NCBI GenBank assembly: GCA_039984955.1
Contig: JBDWTN010000006.1
Coordinates: 273,876 to 337,875, forward strand
Length of the DNA stretch: 64,000 nucleotides
Origin: Marinobacter alexandrii
GTDB taxonomy: Bacteria; Bacteroidota; Bacteroidia; Cytophagales; Cyclobacteriaceae
Reading direction: 5' to 3'
Shown here: positions 15,544-23,649 of the stretch, piece after piece
How the letters are laid out: the number at the start of each line of letters is the position of its first letter
Numbering within the stretch: the stretch's first letter is position 1
Made by a program: the position numbers and the translations under genes
Notes under the pieces: model-generated
Told to the model about the DNA's origin: nothing
The model's database searches: none
The model's input: the letters and a program-made list of their open reading frames with translations, nothing else

Positions 15544-16224
15544 CTACAATCCACATACGGTGATCAAACCTGCAGCATTGGCCTGCACCATCTGATTGAA
15601 CTGAGGAAAAGTGGTCAGCAATCCTCTCATGATAAGCAGCGAACCAGAAAGAATAGCAATGATTGAAACCGATCGTGGGATTAGCGATTTTAGTTTTTGC
15701 GAAAATATGTTTCCTGCAAAAGATAAAGTAACGAGAGCCGGCAATGTACCCAAACCAAATAGTATCATGAATAAAGCCCCTTCCACAGGGTTAGCCAAAG
15801 CAACAGCTCCAGCAGCCGCAACATAGGTGAGGCCACATGGGAAAAAGCCATTTGCCACTCCACTTAAAAACCAGCGCTTTCTCATGGAAAGATTTCTGGA
15901 CATGAATGATTTCAGGATTTGATAGAATCTGGATTCATAATAGAATTTCTCCAAACTATGGCGAACGGATGGAATTCCGTAAAGAAGTATAAGTCCAAAA
16001 CCCAAAACAAAAGCCATGATCTTTTGAACTTGAAAGAGAGCTGCTGTAGCTCCGATTAATCCAAGTAAGGTTCCAATCAAAACGTAGGTTAGAATTCTCC
16101 CTAAATGATAAAGAGCAAACCCGGATTTGGGCTGTCTGGGTCCCATGAATGCCATCATCACCGGTCCACACATGCCAACGCAATGTAGACTACCGAACAA
16201 CCCGATGATGAAAGCTCCAATCAT
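15544..16224 (-). CDS. SafE/DsbD_2-like membrane protein of the cbb3 cluster
   Basis: 226 residues, about six membrane helices. It begins with FIIGLFGSLHCVGMCGPVMM, the His/Cys/Met motif (LHCxGMCGP) of the sulfite exporter TauE/SafE-like, DsbD_2 group. A second family motif, GVANGFFPCGLTYVAAAGAV, is present in the middle. Proteins of this group sit next to ccoGH-type genes in many Bacteroidota and are suspected of copper or thiol transport for oxidase assembly; the database name sulfite exporter is probably misleading. It overlaps fixH by 4 bp and is the last gene of the cco unit. Function is inferred from context. Confidence 0.82.
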   Translation of the reverse strand: MIGAFIIGLFGSLHCVGMCGPVMMAFMGPRQPKSGFALYHLGRILTYVLIGTLLGLIGATAALFQVQKIMAFVLGFGLILLYGIPSVRHSLEKFYYESRFYQILKSFMSRNLSMRKRWFLSGVANGFFPCGLTYVAAAGAVALANPVEGALFMILFGLGTLPALVTLSFAGNIFSQKLKSLIPRSVSIIAILSGSLLIMRGLLTTFPQFNQMVQANAAGLITVCGL

Positions 16225-16643
16225 TGGATATAAATACTTGACTGTTGATAGAAATCTTGCTCATCTGTTTGCCAGGTAATATTCACACGATAGTTACCTG
16301 CAACAAGCTCAGAACGATCTATTTTTTGTACTTGATCAGTCAGGGAGATTTCAAATGTGCGATCAAAAATCTTTCTTGAAGGGTGATAGAAATGGATATT
16401 ACCTGTTGCTTCCTGATCCGGAAAAGTCAATAAAATTTCTCCCCCTTTTTGTTTCACGAGTACAATCTTTTCTGCTTCTACTGCATTTGAAAGCTTATTG
16501 AGCTTTTGTTGATAGTTGATTTCCTGTGCATAGTAGTCCTCTGCAACCAAATCAAAGTCTTCTTGAAATGCTCTGACTACCATATACCCAATGAATGTTG
16601 CAAAGAGTATAAATGCTATTACGATTTTATGTCCCCAGTTCAT
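16221..16643 (-). CDS. fixH: FixH/CcoH-like cbb3 oxidase assembly protein
   Basis: 140 residues: one N-terminal membrane anchor (about residues 6-24, KIVIAFILFATFIGYMVVRA), then FDLVAEDYYAQEINYQQKL, the FixH signature segment, and a periplasmic beta domain ending in a WQTDEQDFYQQSSIYI strand. FixH/CcoH interacts with the copper ATPase CcoI and the oxidase subunits and is needed for stable cbb3 oxidase. It lies 100 bp downstream of ccoG and overlaps the SafE-like gene by 4 bp. Family call is good; the role is by homology and position. Confidence 0.87.
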   Translation of the reverse strand: MNWGHKIVIAFILFATFIGYMVVRAFQEDFDLVAEDYYAQEINYQQKLNKLSNAVEAEKIVLVKQKGGEILLTFPDQEATGNIHFYHPSRKIFDRTFEISLTDQVQKIDRSELVAGNYRVNITWQTDEQDFYQQSSIYIQ

Positions 16644-16727
16644 GTTTTAAGTATTTAGGAGTCAGGATTTTTGCTCTTGTTTCCAAATGCTAACCCTTTA
16701 CTCATTTTGTCTTTTTAACTATTCATT

Positions 16728-16744
16728 GTCAATTGCCAATTGAC
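16728..16744. repeat. Short inverted repeat between ccoG and fixH
   Basis: GTCAATTG-C-CAATTGAC is a perfect 8-bp inverted repeat around one base. It starts at the ccoG stop codon and lies 85 nt upstream of fixH. It does not match the TGAY-N4-RTCA box, because its half-sites face the other way. It may be an operator or simply a short hairpin. Confidence 0.35.
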
Positions 16745-18180
16745 TAGTTGGTTGGTCCTAAAAATTTAGTTTCTACAGTCTCTACCAATTCATCTCCTGA
16801 ATACACACCAACGGAGATCATTGTACTCATTTTTGAAATATCAGATGGATCTATGATCACAAAAAAAGCGCCTTCTCCTATGCCCTGTTCAGCTAAATCA
16901 ATTTCACCGCCTACCATTTCTATCTGCCCCTTAGGTTCCAAAAGCTCAAACCTTACATCCATAGCATTATTGGTCTTATTCACCATTTTCACCTGATATA
17001 GGTTAGTGATCATACCATCATCTCGCTCTTGATAGAGAATACCAGGAGTTCTCAATATGGTAGTTTCAAAATCTGAACGTACAAGTAATAGTGTAATAAG
17101 TACACCAACCAATACAATCAATACACCTGTATAAGCCTTCATCCTTGTTGTGAACTCAAAAGGCTTTTTCTCTGCAATATTTTCTTCTGAGGCGTAACGT
17201 ACCAAGCCTCTGGGTTTACCAATCCGATCCATGATGGAATCACACGCATCTATACAAGCAGTACAGTTCACACATTCTAGCTGAGTTCCGTTTCGAATAT
17301 CTATGCCGGTTGGACACACAAATACACATTGCTTACAGTCAATACAATCTCCTTTATCTAATGCCTCGCGATCTTCATCTTTTCTGAATTTACCACGCTC
17401 TTCTCCTCGCACGTGATCATAAGCCACAACCACACTTTGCTTATCTAGCAAAACACCCTGAAGCCTTCCATACGGGCAAATGGTTGTGCATACCTGCTCT
17501 CGCATCTTGCTGAATACACCATAAAAGAGACCTGTAAAAACGACCATGGCTATAAACCCACCCGTATTCTCCGCTGGACCGCCCTGAATAATACTCCAGA
17601 CTTCATTAACCCCAACCAAATAAGCCATGAAGGTGTGCATGATAATTATGCTGACGAAAACAAAGAGTGTATGCTTGATTGTTTTCTTAGTCACCTTTTC
17701 TTTATTCCATGGCTGCTTATCTAGCTTTTTTTGAGCCATATAATCTCCCTCTATCCAATACTCAATTTGGCGAAAAACACCTTCCATGAAGATGGTCTGT
17801 GGACAAATCCACCCACAAAAAATGCGTCCAAAAACAACTGTAAATAGAATAATGAAAACCAAAGAGGTTAACATTCCTATTACGAACAGGAAGAAATCCT
17901 GAGGCCAGAATACCTGACCAAAGATGATGAACTTTCGTTCGAAAATATTGAATAATAAGAATGGTTGTCCATCAATCTTAATGAATGGTGCACCTAATAA
18001 AAATAAGAGCAGTAAGTAGCTCACAAGTGAGCGATAGTTGGTAAATCTACCTTTTGGTTTCTTAGGATACACCCACACCCGCTTTCCATCCTTATCTACT
18101 GTTGACAGGTGATCACGAAAGGTCTCCTCAGCACTTTCTTGCTCCTGATATATGTCTTTTACATCTGTCATGCTAAACAT
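16744..18180 (-). CDS. ccoG: CcoG, membrane iron-sulfur protein for cbb3 oxidase maturation
   Basis: 478 residues, about five membrane helices, with FixG/RdxA features: CGWICPQTIFMEGVFRQIEYW, then CTTICPYGRLQGVLLDKQS, then a two-cluster ferredoxin domain, CIDCKQCVFVCPTGIDIR and CVNCTACIDACD (each quoted in part), and an Ig-like FixG C-terminal domain. CcoG is a cupric reductase that supplies Cu(I) for the CuB centre of cbb3 oxidase. It lies 82 bp downstream of ccoP in the same direction. Cysteine pattern and length are standard. Confidence 0.93.
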   Translation of the reverse strand: MFSMTDVKDIYQEQESAEETFRDHLSTVDKDGKRVWVYPKKPKGRFTNYRSLVSYLLLLFLLGAPFIKIDGQPFLLFNIFERKFIIFGQVFWPQDFFLFVIGMLTSLVFIILFTVVFGRIFCGWICPQTIFMEGVFRQIEYWIEGDYMAQKKLDKQPWNKEKVTKKTIKHTLFVFVSIIIMHTFMAYLVGVNEVWSIIQGGPAENTGGFIAMVVFTGLFYGVFSKMREQVCTTICPYGRLQGVLLDKQSVVVAYDHVRGEERGKFRKDEDREALDKGDCIDCKQCVFVCPTGIDIRNGTQLECVNCTACIDACDSIMDRIGKPRGLVRYASEENIAEKKPFEFTTRMKAYTGVLIVLVGVLITLLLVRSDFETTILRTPGILYQERDDGMITNLYQVKMVNKTNNAMDVRFELLEPKGQIEMVGGEIDLAEQGIGEGAFFVIIDPSDISKMSTMISVGVYSGDELVETVETKFLGPTN

Positions 18181-18262
18181 CAGCCATCTAAATTCTCATC
18201 AGAATTGGCATTAATGAATTTAGGTTAACTATTATCTCAACTATTTAATCCCAAATATGCAG

Positions 18263-19240
18263 TTAGCAACATTCACCATCTTCTAGTGCAGCTTCATCAT
18301 CTACAAAATCAGGATTAGATTCTGCGTCTTCTTCACTATGTTCTTCATCTACTTCCACGCGTTCAAATAGCTCCCCTTGTGAATCCTTCGGATTTGCAGC
18401 TGTGTTGCCTTCCATCATGTAGATATAGCTAGCTACTTGCTGCATTTTCTTAGGCGAAAGTTGAGTTTCCCAGGCAATCATACCTTTTGCCGGAACACCA
18501 TACTTAATAGTCTTAAAGATGGATGCCATATCGCCACCATGCAGCCAGTACTGATCGGTGAAGTTTGGGCCTACCCCGCCACCTCCATCTGCAGCATGAC
18601 ATACAGAGCAATTTGATTCATAAATAGCCTTTCCTGCATTTATATCTGCAGTTTCTGTTGCAAGCGTCACATTACTTTCATCAATTAGATCACCCAGAGA
18701 TGCTAAGTATACTTTTACGTCTTCTTCAGCTTGCATCATCTCAGCTTGAAACTCCTCATCTTGATGTTGTCCTGTACCAAGAACTTCATAGTTAATCAGG
18801 TAGACAACACCGAATAAAATAGAAGCATAAAATCCATAAAGCCACCATGGAGGTAACCTATTATCAAGCTCACGAATACCATCATACTCATGATCAGTCG
18901 CAACTTCATGTTCTTTAGCAACGGGTACAGAATCATTAAATCTGTTCCAGAATTTCCTCCAGAACCCCATGCCTTCTTCACCTTCGATAGCAGGAATTAA
19001 CTCTTTCTCTTCCTCCTCTATCCCCATTTCGGCACGTTTGAGCTTAAGCACTACTTTTAGTGCAATCAATAGCACGTACATCGCTGATACAGCAATAATG
19101 CTTATGAGAACAGTCAACCCCAATACAATCTCCACTTTGTATTGTTCAAAAAAACTCTGTTGTTCTGCTGCTTCTTGCCCGAATGAAAGTACAGGTAAAG
19201 CAACTATTAAGGCTATAATAATATACTTAAGCTTCGTCAT
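18263..19240 (-). CDS. ccoP: cbb3-type cytochrome c oxidase subunit III, monoheme
   Basis: 325 residues: a possible signal or N-terminal helix, a second helix near 35-65, the FixP N-terminal domain with the membrane segment PPWWLYGFYASILFGVVYLI, and one cytochrome c domain with CSVCH (C211, C214, H215). The tail is strongly acidic and ends in Cys-Cys. Proteobacterial CcoP has two hemes; only one CxxCH is present here, as in other Bacteroidota. It passes electrons from donor cytochromes to the CcoNO core. It overlaps the ccoQ reading frame by 14 bp. Confidence 0.92.
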   Translation of the reverse strand: MTKLKYIIIALIVALPVLSFGQEAAEQQSFFEQYKVEIVLGLTVLISIIAVSAMYVLLIALKVVLKLKRAEMGIEEEEKELIPAIEGEEGMGFWRKFWNRFNDSVPVAKEHEVATDHEYDGIRELDNRLPPWWLYGFYASILFGVVYLINYEVLGTGQHQDEEFQAEMMQAEEDVKVYLASLGDLIDESNVTLATETADINAGKAIYESNCSVCHAADGGGGVGPNFTDQYWLHGGDMASIFKTIKYGVPAKGMIAWETQLSPKKMQQVASYIYMMEGNTAANPKDSQGELFERVEVDEEHSEEDAESNPDFVDDEAALEDGECC

Positions 19241-19418
19241 GGTCAGTATCGTTTGAGTCTAGAGGAATGTTTGAAATGTCATTGAATAATTTCTTATCTA
19301 CCTTAAGAACATACACTGTCAGTGCAATAAAGAAGACAAAGAATATGACAAAGGAGATCACAGGAAAGATTTCTATCCCTGCGATGGTCTCCATATGATG
19401 TTTAATAAATTTCAGCAT
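19227..19418 (-). CDS. ccoQ: CcoQ-like small cbb3 oxidase subunit
   Basis: 63 residues with one membrane helix (about residues 16-37, IFPVISFVIFFVFFIALTVY), followed by a charged tail DKKLFNDISNIPLDSND. Size, topology and its place between ccoNO (11 bp upstream) and ccoP (14-bp overlap) fit CcoQ/FixQ, the small subunit that stabilises the complex. Sequence similarity in this family is weak, so the call depends largely on context. Confidence 0.82.
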   Translation of the reverse strand: MLKFIKHHMETIAGIEIFPVISFVIFFVFFIALTVYVLKVDKKLFNDISNIPLDSNDTDHDEA

Positions 19419-19429
19419 AGTTGTATGTT

Positions 19430-21598
19430 TTAGTTCCCTTCGGCTACTCCTTCTACATTCTTAATATCAGTTCCAAGTCTTTGCAGGTAAGCAATCAAGG
19501 CTATGATTTCAGCATCACTCGCCATCTTGATTCCTTCCAGCTCTAGCCCTTTGGAAATCAATGCTGCCTGATTTTCCGCATCTGTTACGGCTTGTTCATC
19601 ATATCCTTCTGGGTATGGCACACCTAGCGTCTGCATAGCTCGGATCTTCTTTGGAGTTCGTGCTTTATCCCACTCCTGCTCAAAGAGCCAAGGGTATGGT
19701 GGCATAATTGATCCTGGCGACATACTCGTTGGGTCAAGCATGTGATAGAAATGCCAGCTATCCGGGTACTTCTTACCTACTCTGTGAAGATCTGGCCCTG
19801 TTCTCTTAGATCCCCATTGAAATGGATGATCGTATACGAACTCGCCTGCCTTGGAGTATTCTAAATCCACAGGATCATATCTCATCACCTCTGATCTAAA
19901 AGGTCTAATCATTTGTGAGTGACAGGTATAACAGCCTTCTCTCACATAGATATCACGTCCGTTTAATTCAAGTGGTGTATAAGGTTTTACTGTTGAAATT
20001 GTAGGAACGTTGCTCTGAATAAGGAATGTAGGCACAATCTCAATGACGCCACCAATAGCTACCAGAACCAAACTCCAAACTAGCATTCGCATCGGTTTCC
20101 ATTCAAATATTCTTCTATGCCAGTGTTCGCTCTTCTCTGGCTTGTAATCTTTCATCAACGGTGCTGCTTGAGCCTCAGTTGTTGGTTGGAAGCTACCAGC
20201 CCGTGCTGTTTTCACCAGGTTATATACCATTACAAACACACCAGATAAATATAACAGTCCACCAAATGCTCTCAATGCATACATTGGCATGATCTGAGTG
20301 ACTGTTTCCAGGAAGTTGCTGTAAACAAGTGTCCCATCAGGATTGAATTGTTTCCACATTAAACTTTGAGTGAAACCAGCCCAATACAATGGAATCGCAT
20401 AGAAAAGGATGCCCATGGTTCCGATCCAGAAGTGAACATTAGCGAGTTTCTGTGAGTGAAGCTTTGTTTTGTATAGCTTAGGAATAAGGTAGTAAAGCAT
20501 CGCGAACGTCAGGAAGCCATTCCATCCCAATCCCCCTATGTGCACATGACCTACAATCCAATCCGTAAAGTGACCGATCGCATTTACGTTTTTAAGTGAC
20601 AGCATCGGACCTTCAAATGTGGCCATACCATAACAAGTGATTGCCACTACCATGAATTTCAGGATAGCATCTTCTCTAACCTTGTCCCAAGCTCCTCTTA
20701 ATGTCAATAATCCGTTCAGCATACCACCCCATGATGGAGCAATCAGCATTACAGAAAATACCACCCCTAAAGATTGCGCCCAATCCGGTAGTGAATTGTA
20801 CAATAAGTGATGTGGACCTGCCCAGATGTAGATAAAGATTAGGGCCCAGAAATGAATGATTGAAAGCCTGTATGAATAAATGGGACGACCAGATGCCTTA
20901 GGGATGAAGTAGTACATCAAACCTAAGTATGGAGTGGTGAGAAAGAACGCTACTGCATTGTGTCCATACCACCATTGTACCAATGCGTCCTGCACTCCAG
21001 CATACCATGAGTAGCTTTTCATGAAGTCAATGGGAAGCTCAAATGAATTTACAATGTGTAGCATAGCTACCGTCACAAACGTGGCAATGTAGAACCAGAT
21101 GGCTACATAAAGATGACGCTCTCGTCGTTTGATGATAGTCATGAACATGTTTAAGCCGAATACTACCCAGATCAAAGCGATCGCAATATCAATAGGCCAT
21201 TCAAGCTCAGCATACTCTTTGCCGGATGTCATCCCCAATGGGAGTGTTATAGCAGCTGAAAGAATGATTAGCTGCCATCCCCAGAAGTGAATCTTACTGA
21301 GAAGGTCACTATACATACGCGTTTTACACAATCGCTGAAGAGAGTAGTATACTCCAGCAAAAATCCCGTTCCCTACAAATGCGAAAATCACTGCATTGGT
21401 ATGCAATGGTCTCACACGCCCAAAGGTGGTATACTGTAATCCGAAATTGGCTTCTGGCCACACAAACTGACATGCAACAAGAAGCCCCACCGACATACCG
21501 ATAATTCCAAAAATCGTGGTAGCGATCAGGAAGTTTCGGACCGTGGTGTTGTCATAATGAAAGGTCTCAAGACCTACTTTTTGGTTGTTTTCTGACAT
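19430..21598 (-). CDS. ccoN: Fused cbb3 oxidase subunits I and II (CcoN-CcoO)
   Basis: 722 residues. Residues 1-480 are CcoN, the heme-copper catalytic subunit, with about 12 membrane helices and metal-binding histidines in RPLHTNAVIFAF, WWYGHNAVAFFLT, GPHHLLYNSLP and GHVHIGGLGWNG. After a linker comes the CcoO part, with one membrane helix near 505-525 and a c-type heme site CYTCHSQMIRPF (C556, C559, H560). Fusion of subunits I and II in one chain is common in Bacteroidota. The enzyme reduces oxygen to water with high affinity and pumps protons. It overlaps ccoS by 25 bp at its start. Confidence 0.95.
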   Translation of the reverse strand: MSENNQKVGLETFHYDNTTVRNFLIATTIFGIIGMSVGLLVACQFVWPEANFGLQYTTFGRVRPLHTNAVIFAFVGNGIFAGVYYSLQRLCKTRMYSDLLSKIHFWGWQLIILSAAITLPLGMTSGKEYAELEWPIDIAIALIWVVFGLNMFMTIIKRRERHLYVAIWFYIATFVTVAMLHIVNSFELPIDFMKSYSWYAGVQDALVQWWYGHNAVAFFLTTPYLGLMYYFIPKASGRPIYSYRLSIIHFWALIFIYIWAGPHHLLYNSLPDWAQSLGVVFSVMLIAPSWGGMLNGLLTLRGAWDKVREDAILKFMVVAITCYGMATFEGPMLSLKNVNAIGHFTDWIVGHVHIGGLGWNGFLTFAMLYYLIPKLYKTKLHSQKLANVHFWIGTMGILFYAIPLYWAGFTQSLMWKQFNPDGTLVYSNFLETVTQIMPMYALRAFGGLLYLSGVFVMVYNLVKTARAGSFQPTTEAQAAPLMKDYKPEKSEHWHRRIFEWKPMRMLVWSLVLVAIGGVIEIVPTFLIQSNVPTISTVKPYTPLELNGRDIYVREGCYTCHSQMIRPFRSEVMRYDPVDLEYSKAGEFVYDHPFQWGSKRTGPDLHRVGKKYPDSWHFYHMLDPTSMSPGSIMPPYPWLFEQEWDKARTPKKIRAMQTLGVPYPEGYDEQAVTDAENQAALISKGLELEGIKMASDAEIIALIAYLQRLGTDIKNVEGVAEGN

Positions 21599-21783
21599 TG
21601 GTCACTAGGTTTAGTACTTGAATCGTTTGCAGAAATCTGCGCCTCTTCCTCGTCGAAGAGGATACGGACCGATGGTGTATAGTCATCCTCAAACTGCCCC
21701 GAACGAGACGCCCAAAGGAATGCTCCTAGGAAGCTGCCTGCTAGCAGTAAACTGCACGCGATAAGGATAAAAATGACACTCAT
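21574..21783 (-). CDS. ccoS: CcoS, cbb3 oxidase maturation protein
   Basis: 69 residues: N-terminal helix MSVIFILIACSLLLAGSFLGAF (in part), then FLWASRSGQFEDDYTPSVRILFD, the conserved CcoS segment that includes SGQFDD-like residues. CcoS is needed for insertion of heme b and copper into the catalytic subunit. It is the first gene of the cco unit, overlaps ccoNO by 25 bp, and has a promoter with an FNR-like box 63 nt upstream. Confidence 0.9.
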   Translation of the reverse strand: MSVIFILIACSLLLAGSFLGAFLWASRSGQFEDDYTPSVRILFDEEEAQISANDSSTKPSDQCQKTTKK

Positions 21784-21793
21784 AATCCGAAGA

Positions 21794-21858
21794 CAAGATT
21801 AGTGGAGCATCGTAGGTTGGCTAATGAGAGGTGTTAGTGGGAAGGATGATTTTTGTCA
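21794..21858 (-). promoter_or_regulatory. ccoS-cco operon promoter: FNR-like box and -7 element, 45 bp apart
   Basis: TGATTTTTGTCA (21847-21858) matches the TGAY-N4-RTCA core. On the minus strand the -7-like TAATCTTG (complement of 21794-21801; one mismatch to TAnnTTTG) lies exactly 45 bp beyond it, as at hemN. The ccoS start is 10 nt downstream of this element. Confidence 0.58.
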
Positions 21859-21990
21859 GGTAATGATCTGTGGCAAGATCATGAATTGAGACATCTCTTA
21901 TAAAAAGGACTACTTTGAAACCTTGGCAGAAAGAACATTAGTGTGGAACATAAACCTTAGTTTAAGGTCATCAAATATCAGCTGGTCTGC

Positions 21991-22033
21991 TGATGAATGT
22001 CATTCAAGGTTGAAATAGGAATTGAGACATTTG
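21991..22033 (+). promoter_or_regulatory. Promoter of the membrane protein-thioredoxin set: box and -7 element, 23 bp apart
   Basis: TGATGAATGTCA (21991-22002) is followed after exactly 23 bp by GACATTTG (22026-22033), a partial match to TAnnTTTG. The ATG at 22057 is 23 nt beyond. A possible upstream ATG at 21997 lies inside the box, which argues against that start. The 23-bp spacing is shared with the uspA promoter at 26462-26506. Confidence 0.52.
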
Positions 22034-22056
22034 ATACAATCAAAATTCACGTAATC

Positions 22057-22440
22057 ATGGATGTCTCGATCATTATCGCACGAGTTATTTGCATTTTATA
22101 CCTTTCACTAGGAACAGGTTTTGCCTTTAGCACTTCGTATTATAATTCTGCTTTTAAGAAAATTGTAAATGATACCACTTATCTTTTTTTAGGGGGATGG
22201 ATTGCTACCTGCTTAGGTGCTCTACTTGTTCATATTCATAATTTGTGGGTTAATGATTGGCGGTTGATGATTACCTTAATTAGTTGGAGCATTTTATTAA
22301 AAGGTATCGCCCTTCTTGCATTTCCGCGAGTCATCAACGTTTTTGAAGAATGGTTTACTCCCAAAGGGATTCAGAATTATTTTTTACCCATGGTTATAGC
22401 CCTGGGGATGATTTTCGGATATTACGGATTCTTCGCTTAA
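22057..22440 (+). CDS. Unknown four-helix membrane protein
   Basis: 127 residues from the ATG at 22057, chosen because the longer frame from 21997 overlaps the regulatory box. Four membrane helices are apparent (about 4-24, 42-62, 72-91, 107-125) with short loops; no metal motif except His in LVHIHNLW. I do not recognise the family. The gene is transcribed away from the cco operon, has its own FNR-like box, and is followed 69 bp later by thioredoxin and sulfurtransferase genes. A link to low-oxygen respiration is inferred only from position and promoter. Confidence 0.7.
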   Translation: MDVSIIIARVICILYLSLGTGFAFSTSYYNSAFKKIVNDTTYLFLGGWIATCLGALLVHIHNLWVNDWRLMITLISWSILLKGIALLAFPRVINVFEEWFTPKGIQNYFLPMVIALGMIFGYYGFFA

Positions 22441-22509
22441 AGACATAGAGCTATCCATTTACATATAAGAAACAAGAACTAAATAAGCTATCATTAGTGT
22501 TATATCGAT

Positions 22510-22803
22510 ATGTCTAAGTTCGATGAATTAATTAATAGTGATCAACCGGTTTTGGTTGATTTTCATGCTACCTGGTGTGGCCCATGTCATACAATGGCTC
22601 CTATTCTTGAAGAGTTAAAAGCAGAGATTGGGAGCAAGGCTCGGATCATTAAGGTAGATATCGATAAGAATCAAGCTGCAGCTCGAAAGTTCAATGTAAG
22701 AGGTGTGCCTACCTTTATTTTATTTAAGAACGGTCAGCAGCTTTGGAGGCAGTCGGGTGCTATTCCTAAGCATATGCTAGAGCAGGCTATTGAAAGTGCC
22801 TAA
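22510..22803 (+). CDS. trxA: Thioredoxin
   Basis: 97 residues, one thioredoxin domain with the active site TWCGPCHTM (C23, C26) and the cis-proline loop [12 protein letters not shown]. There is no signal peptide, so it is a cytosolic dithiol reductant. It is slightly shorter than standard Trx at the N-terminus. It lies 69 bp after the membrane protein gene and 9 bp before the sulfurtransferase, so the latter two are probably co-transcribed; thioredoxin is a known acceptor for 3-mercaptopyruvate sulfurtransferases. Confidence 0.92.
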   Translation: MSKFDELINSDQPVLVDFHATWCGPCHTMAPILEELKAEIGSKARIIKVDIDKNQAAARKFNVRGVPTFILFKNGQQLWRQSGAIPKHMLEQAIESA

Positions 22804-22812
22804 TTTGCAGGT

Positions 22813-23649
22813 ATGTCAATACCTTCCATCGTATCTCCAGAGTGGCTCCATGAAAACTTAGAAAAACCAAAGTTTATTGTTTTAGACGCTACACTTGCAA
22901 AACCTAAAGCTGCCGGTGAGGTACCCTATGAGAATGTGCAGATTCCAGGAGCTCAGTTTTTTGATATTGATGGTGCCTTCTCAGATGCCTCTATTGATCT
23001 TCCTCATATGATGTGTAACGCTGATCAGTTTGAAAGAGAAGCTCGAAAGCTTGGAATAAATCAAGATAGCCTGATCATTGTCTATGATAGCCACGGAGTG
23101 TATTCTGCTCCTCGTGCTTGGTGGATGCTGAAATCCATAGGTCTTGAAAATGTAGCCGTACTAAATGGTGGATTGCCGAAGTGGATTGAAAAGGGATTTC
23201 AAATAGAAAAGAAGAAGAAATCTCTCCTAAGAGAAGGTGAGTTCACATCCAACGTTGAATCAACTTGCTTTGTGGATTCAGCATATGTTTTAAATCACAT
23301 CAATGATAACAAGGTTATTGTCTTGGATGCAAGATCTGAAGGACGATTTATGGCGACCGAACCTGAACCACGACATGGACTCAGAGGTGGACATATCCCG
23401 AATTCCATTAACCTTCCTTTTACAGAAGTGATTGATGGTCAACAGGTAAAAGATCATTCCGAGTTAAAAAAAGTCTTTGATCGACTCAACATAAAAGACA
23501 AAAAACTAGTCTTTTCTTGTGGCTCTGGGTTAACTGCATGCATCATTCTTTTTGCTGCACACTTGGCGGGTTATATAAACCATGCCGTGTATGACGGTTC
23601 CTGGAGTGAATGGGGACAGCCGTCTGATTTGCCTGTAGAAACTAATTAA
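22813..23649 (+). CDS. sseA: 3-mercaptopyruvate/thiosulfate sulfurtransferase
   Basis: 278 residues with two rhodanese domains. The N-terminal, inactive one has the signature VYDSHGVYSAPRAWWML; the C-terminal one has the catalytic loop SCGSGLTAC (C236), the CG-S-G-x-T form typical of mercaptopyruvate sulfurtransferases rather than CRKGVT-type rhodaneses. GGHIPNSINLPF is also present. The reaction moves sulfur from 3-mercaptopyruvate to a thiol such as thioredoxin, whose gene is 9 bp upstream. The stop codon region overlaps that of convergent ccoI by 8 bp. A sulfide supply for copper clusters is possible but speculative. Confidence 0.9.
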   Translation: MSIPSIVSPEWLHENLEKPKFIVLDATLAKPKAAGEVPYENVQIPGAQFFDIDGAFSDASIDLPHMMCNADQFEREARKLGINQDSLIIVYDSHGVYSAPRAWWMLKSIGLENVAVLNGGLPKWIEKGFQIEKKKKSLLREGEFTSNVESTCFVDSAYVLNHINDNKVIVLDARSEGRFMATEPEPRHGLRGGHIPNSINLPFTEVIDGQQVKDHSELKKVFDRLNIKDKKLVFSCGSGLTACIILFAAHLAGYINHAVYDGSWSEWGQPSDLPVETN

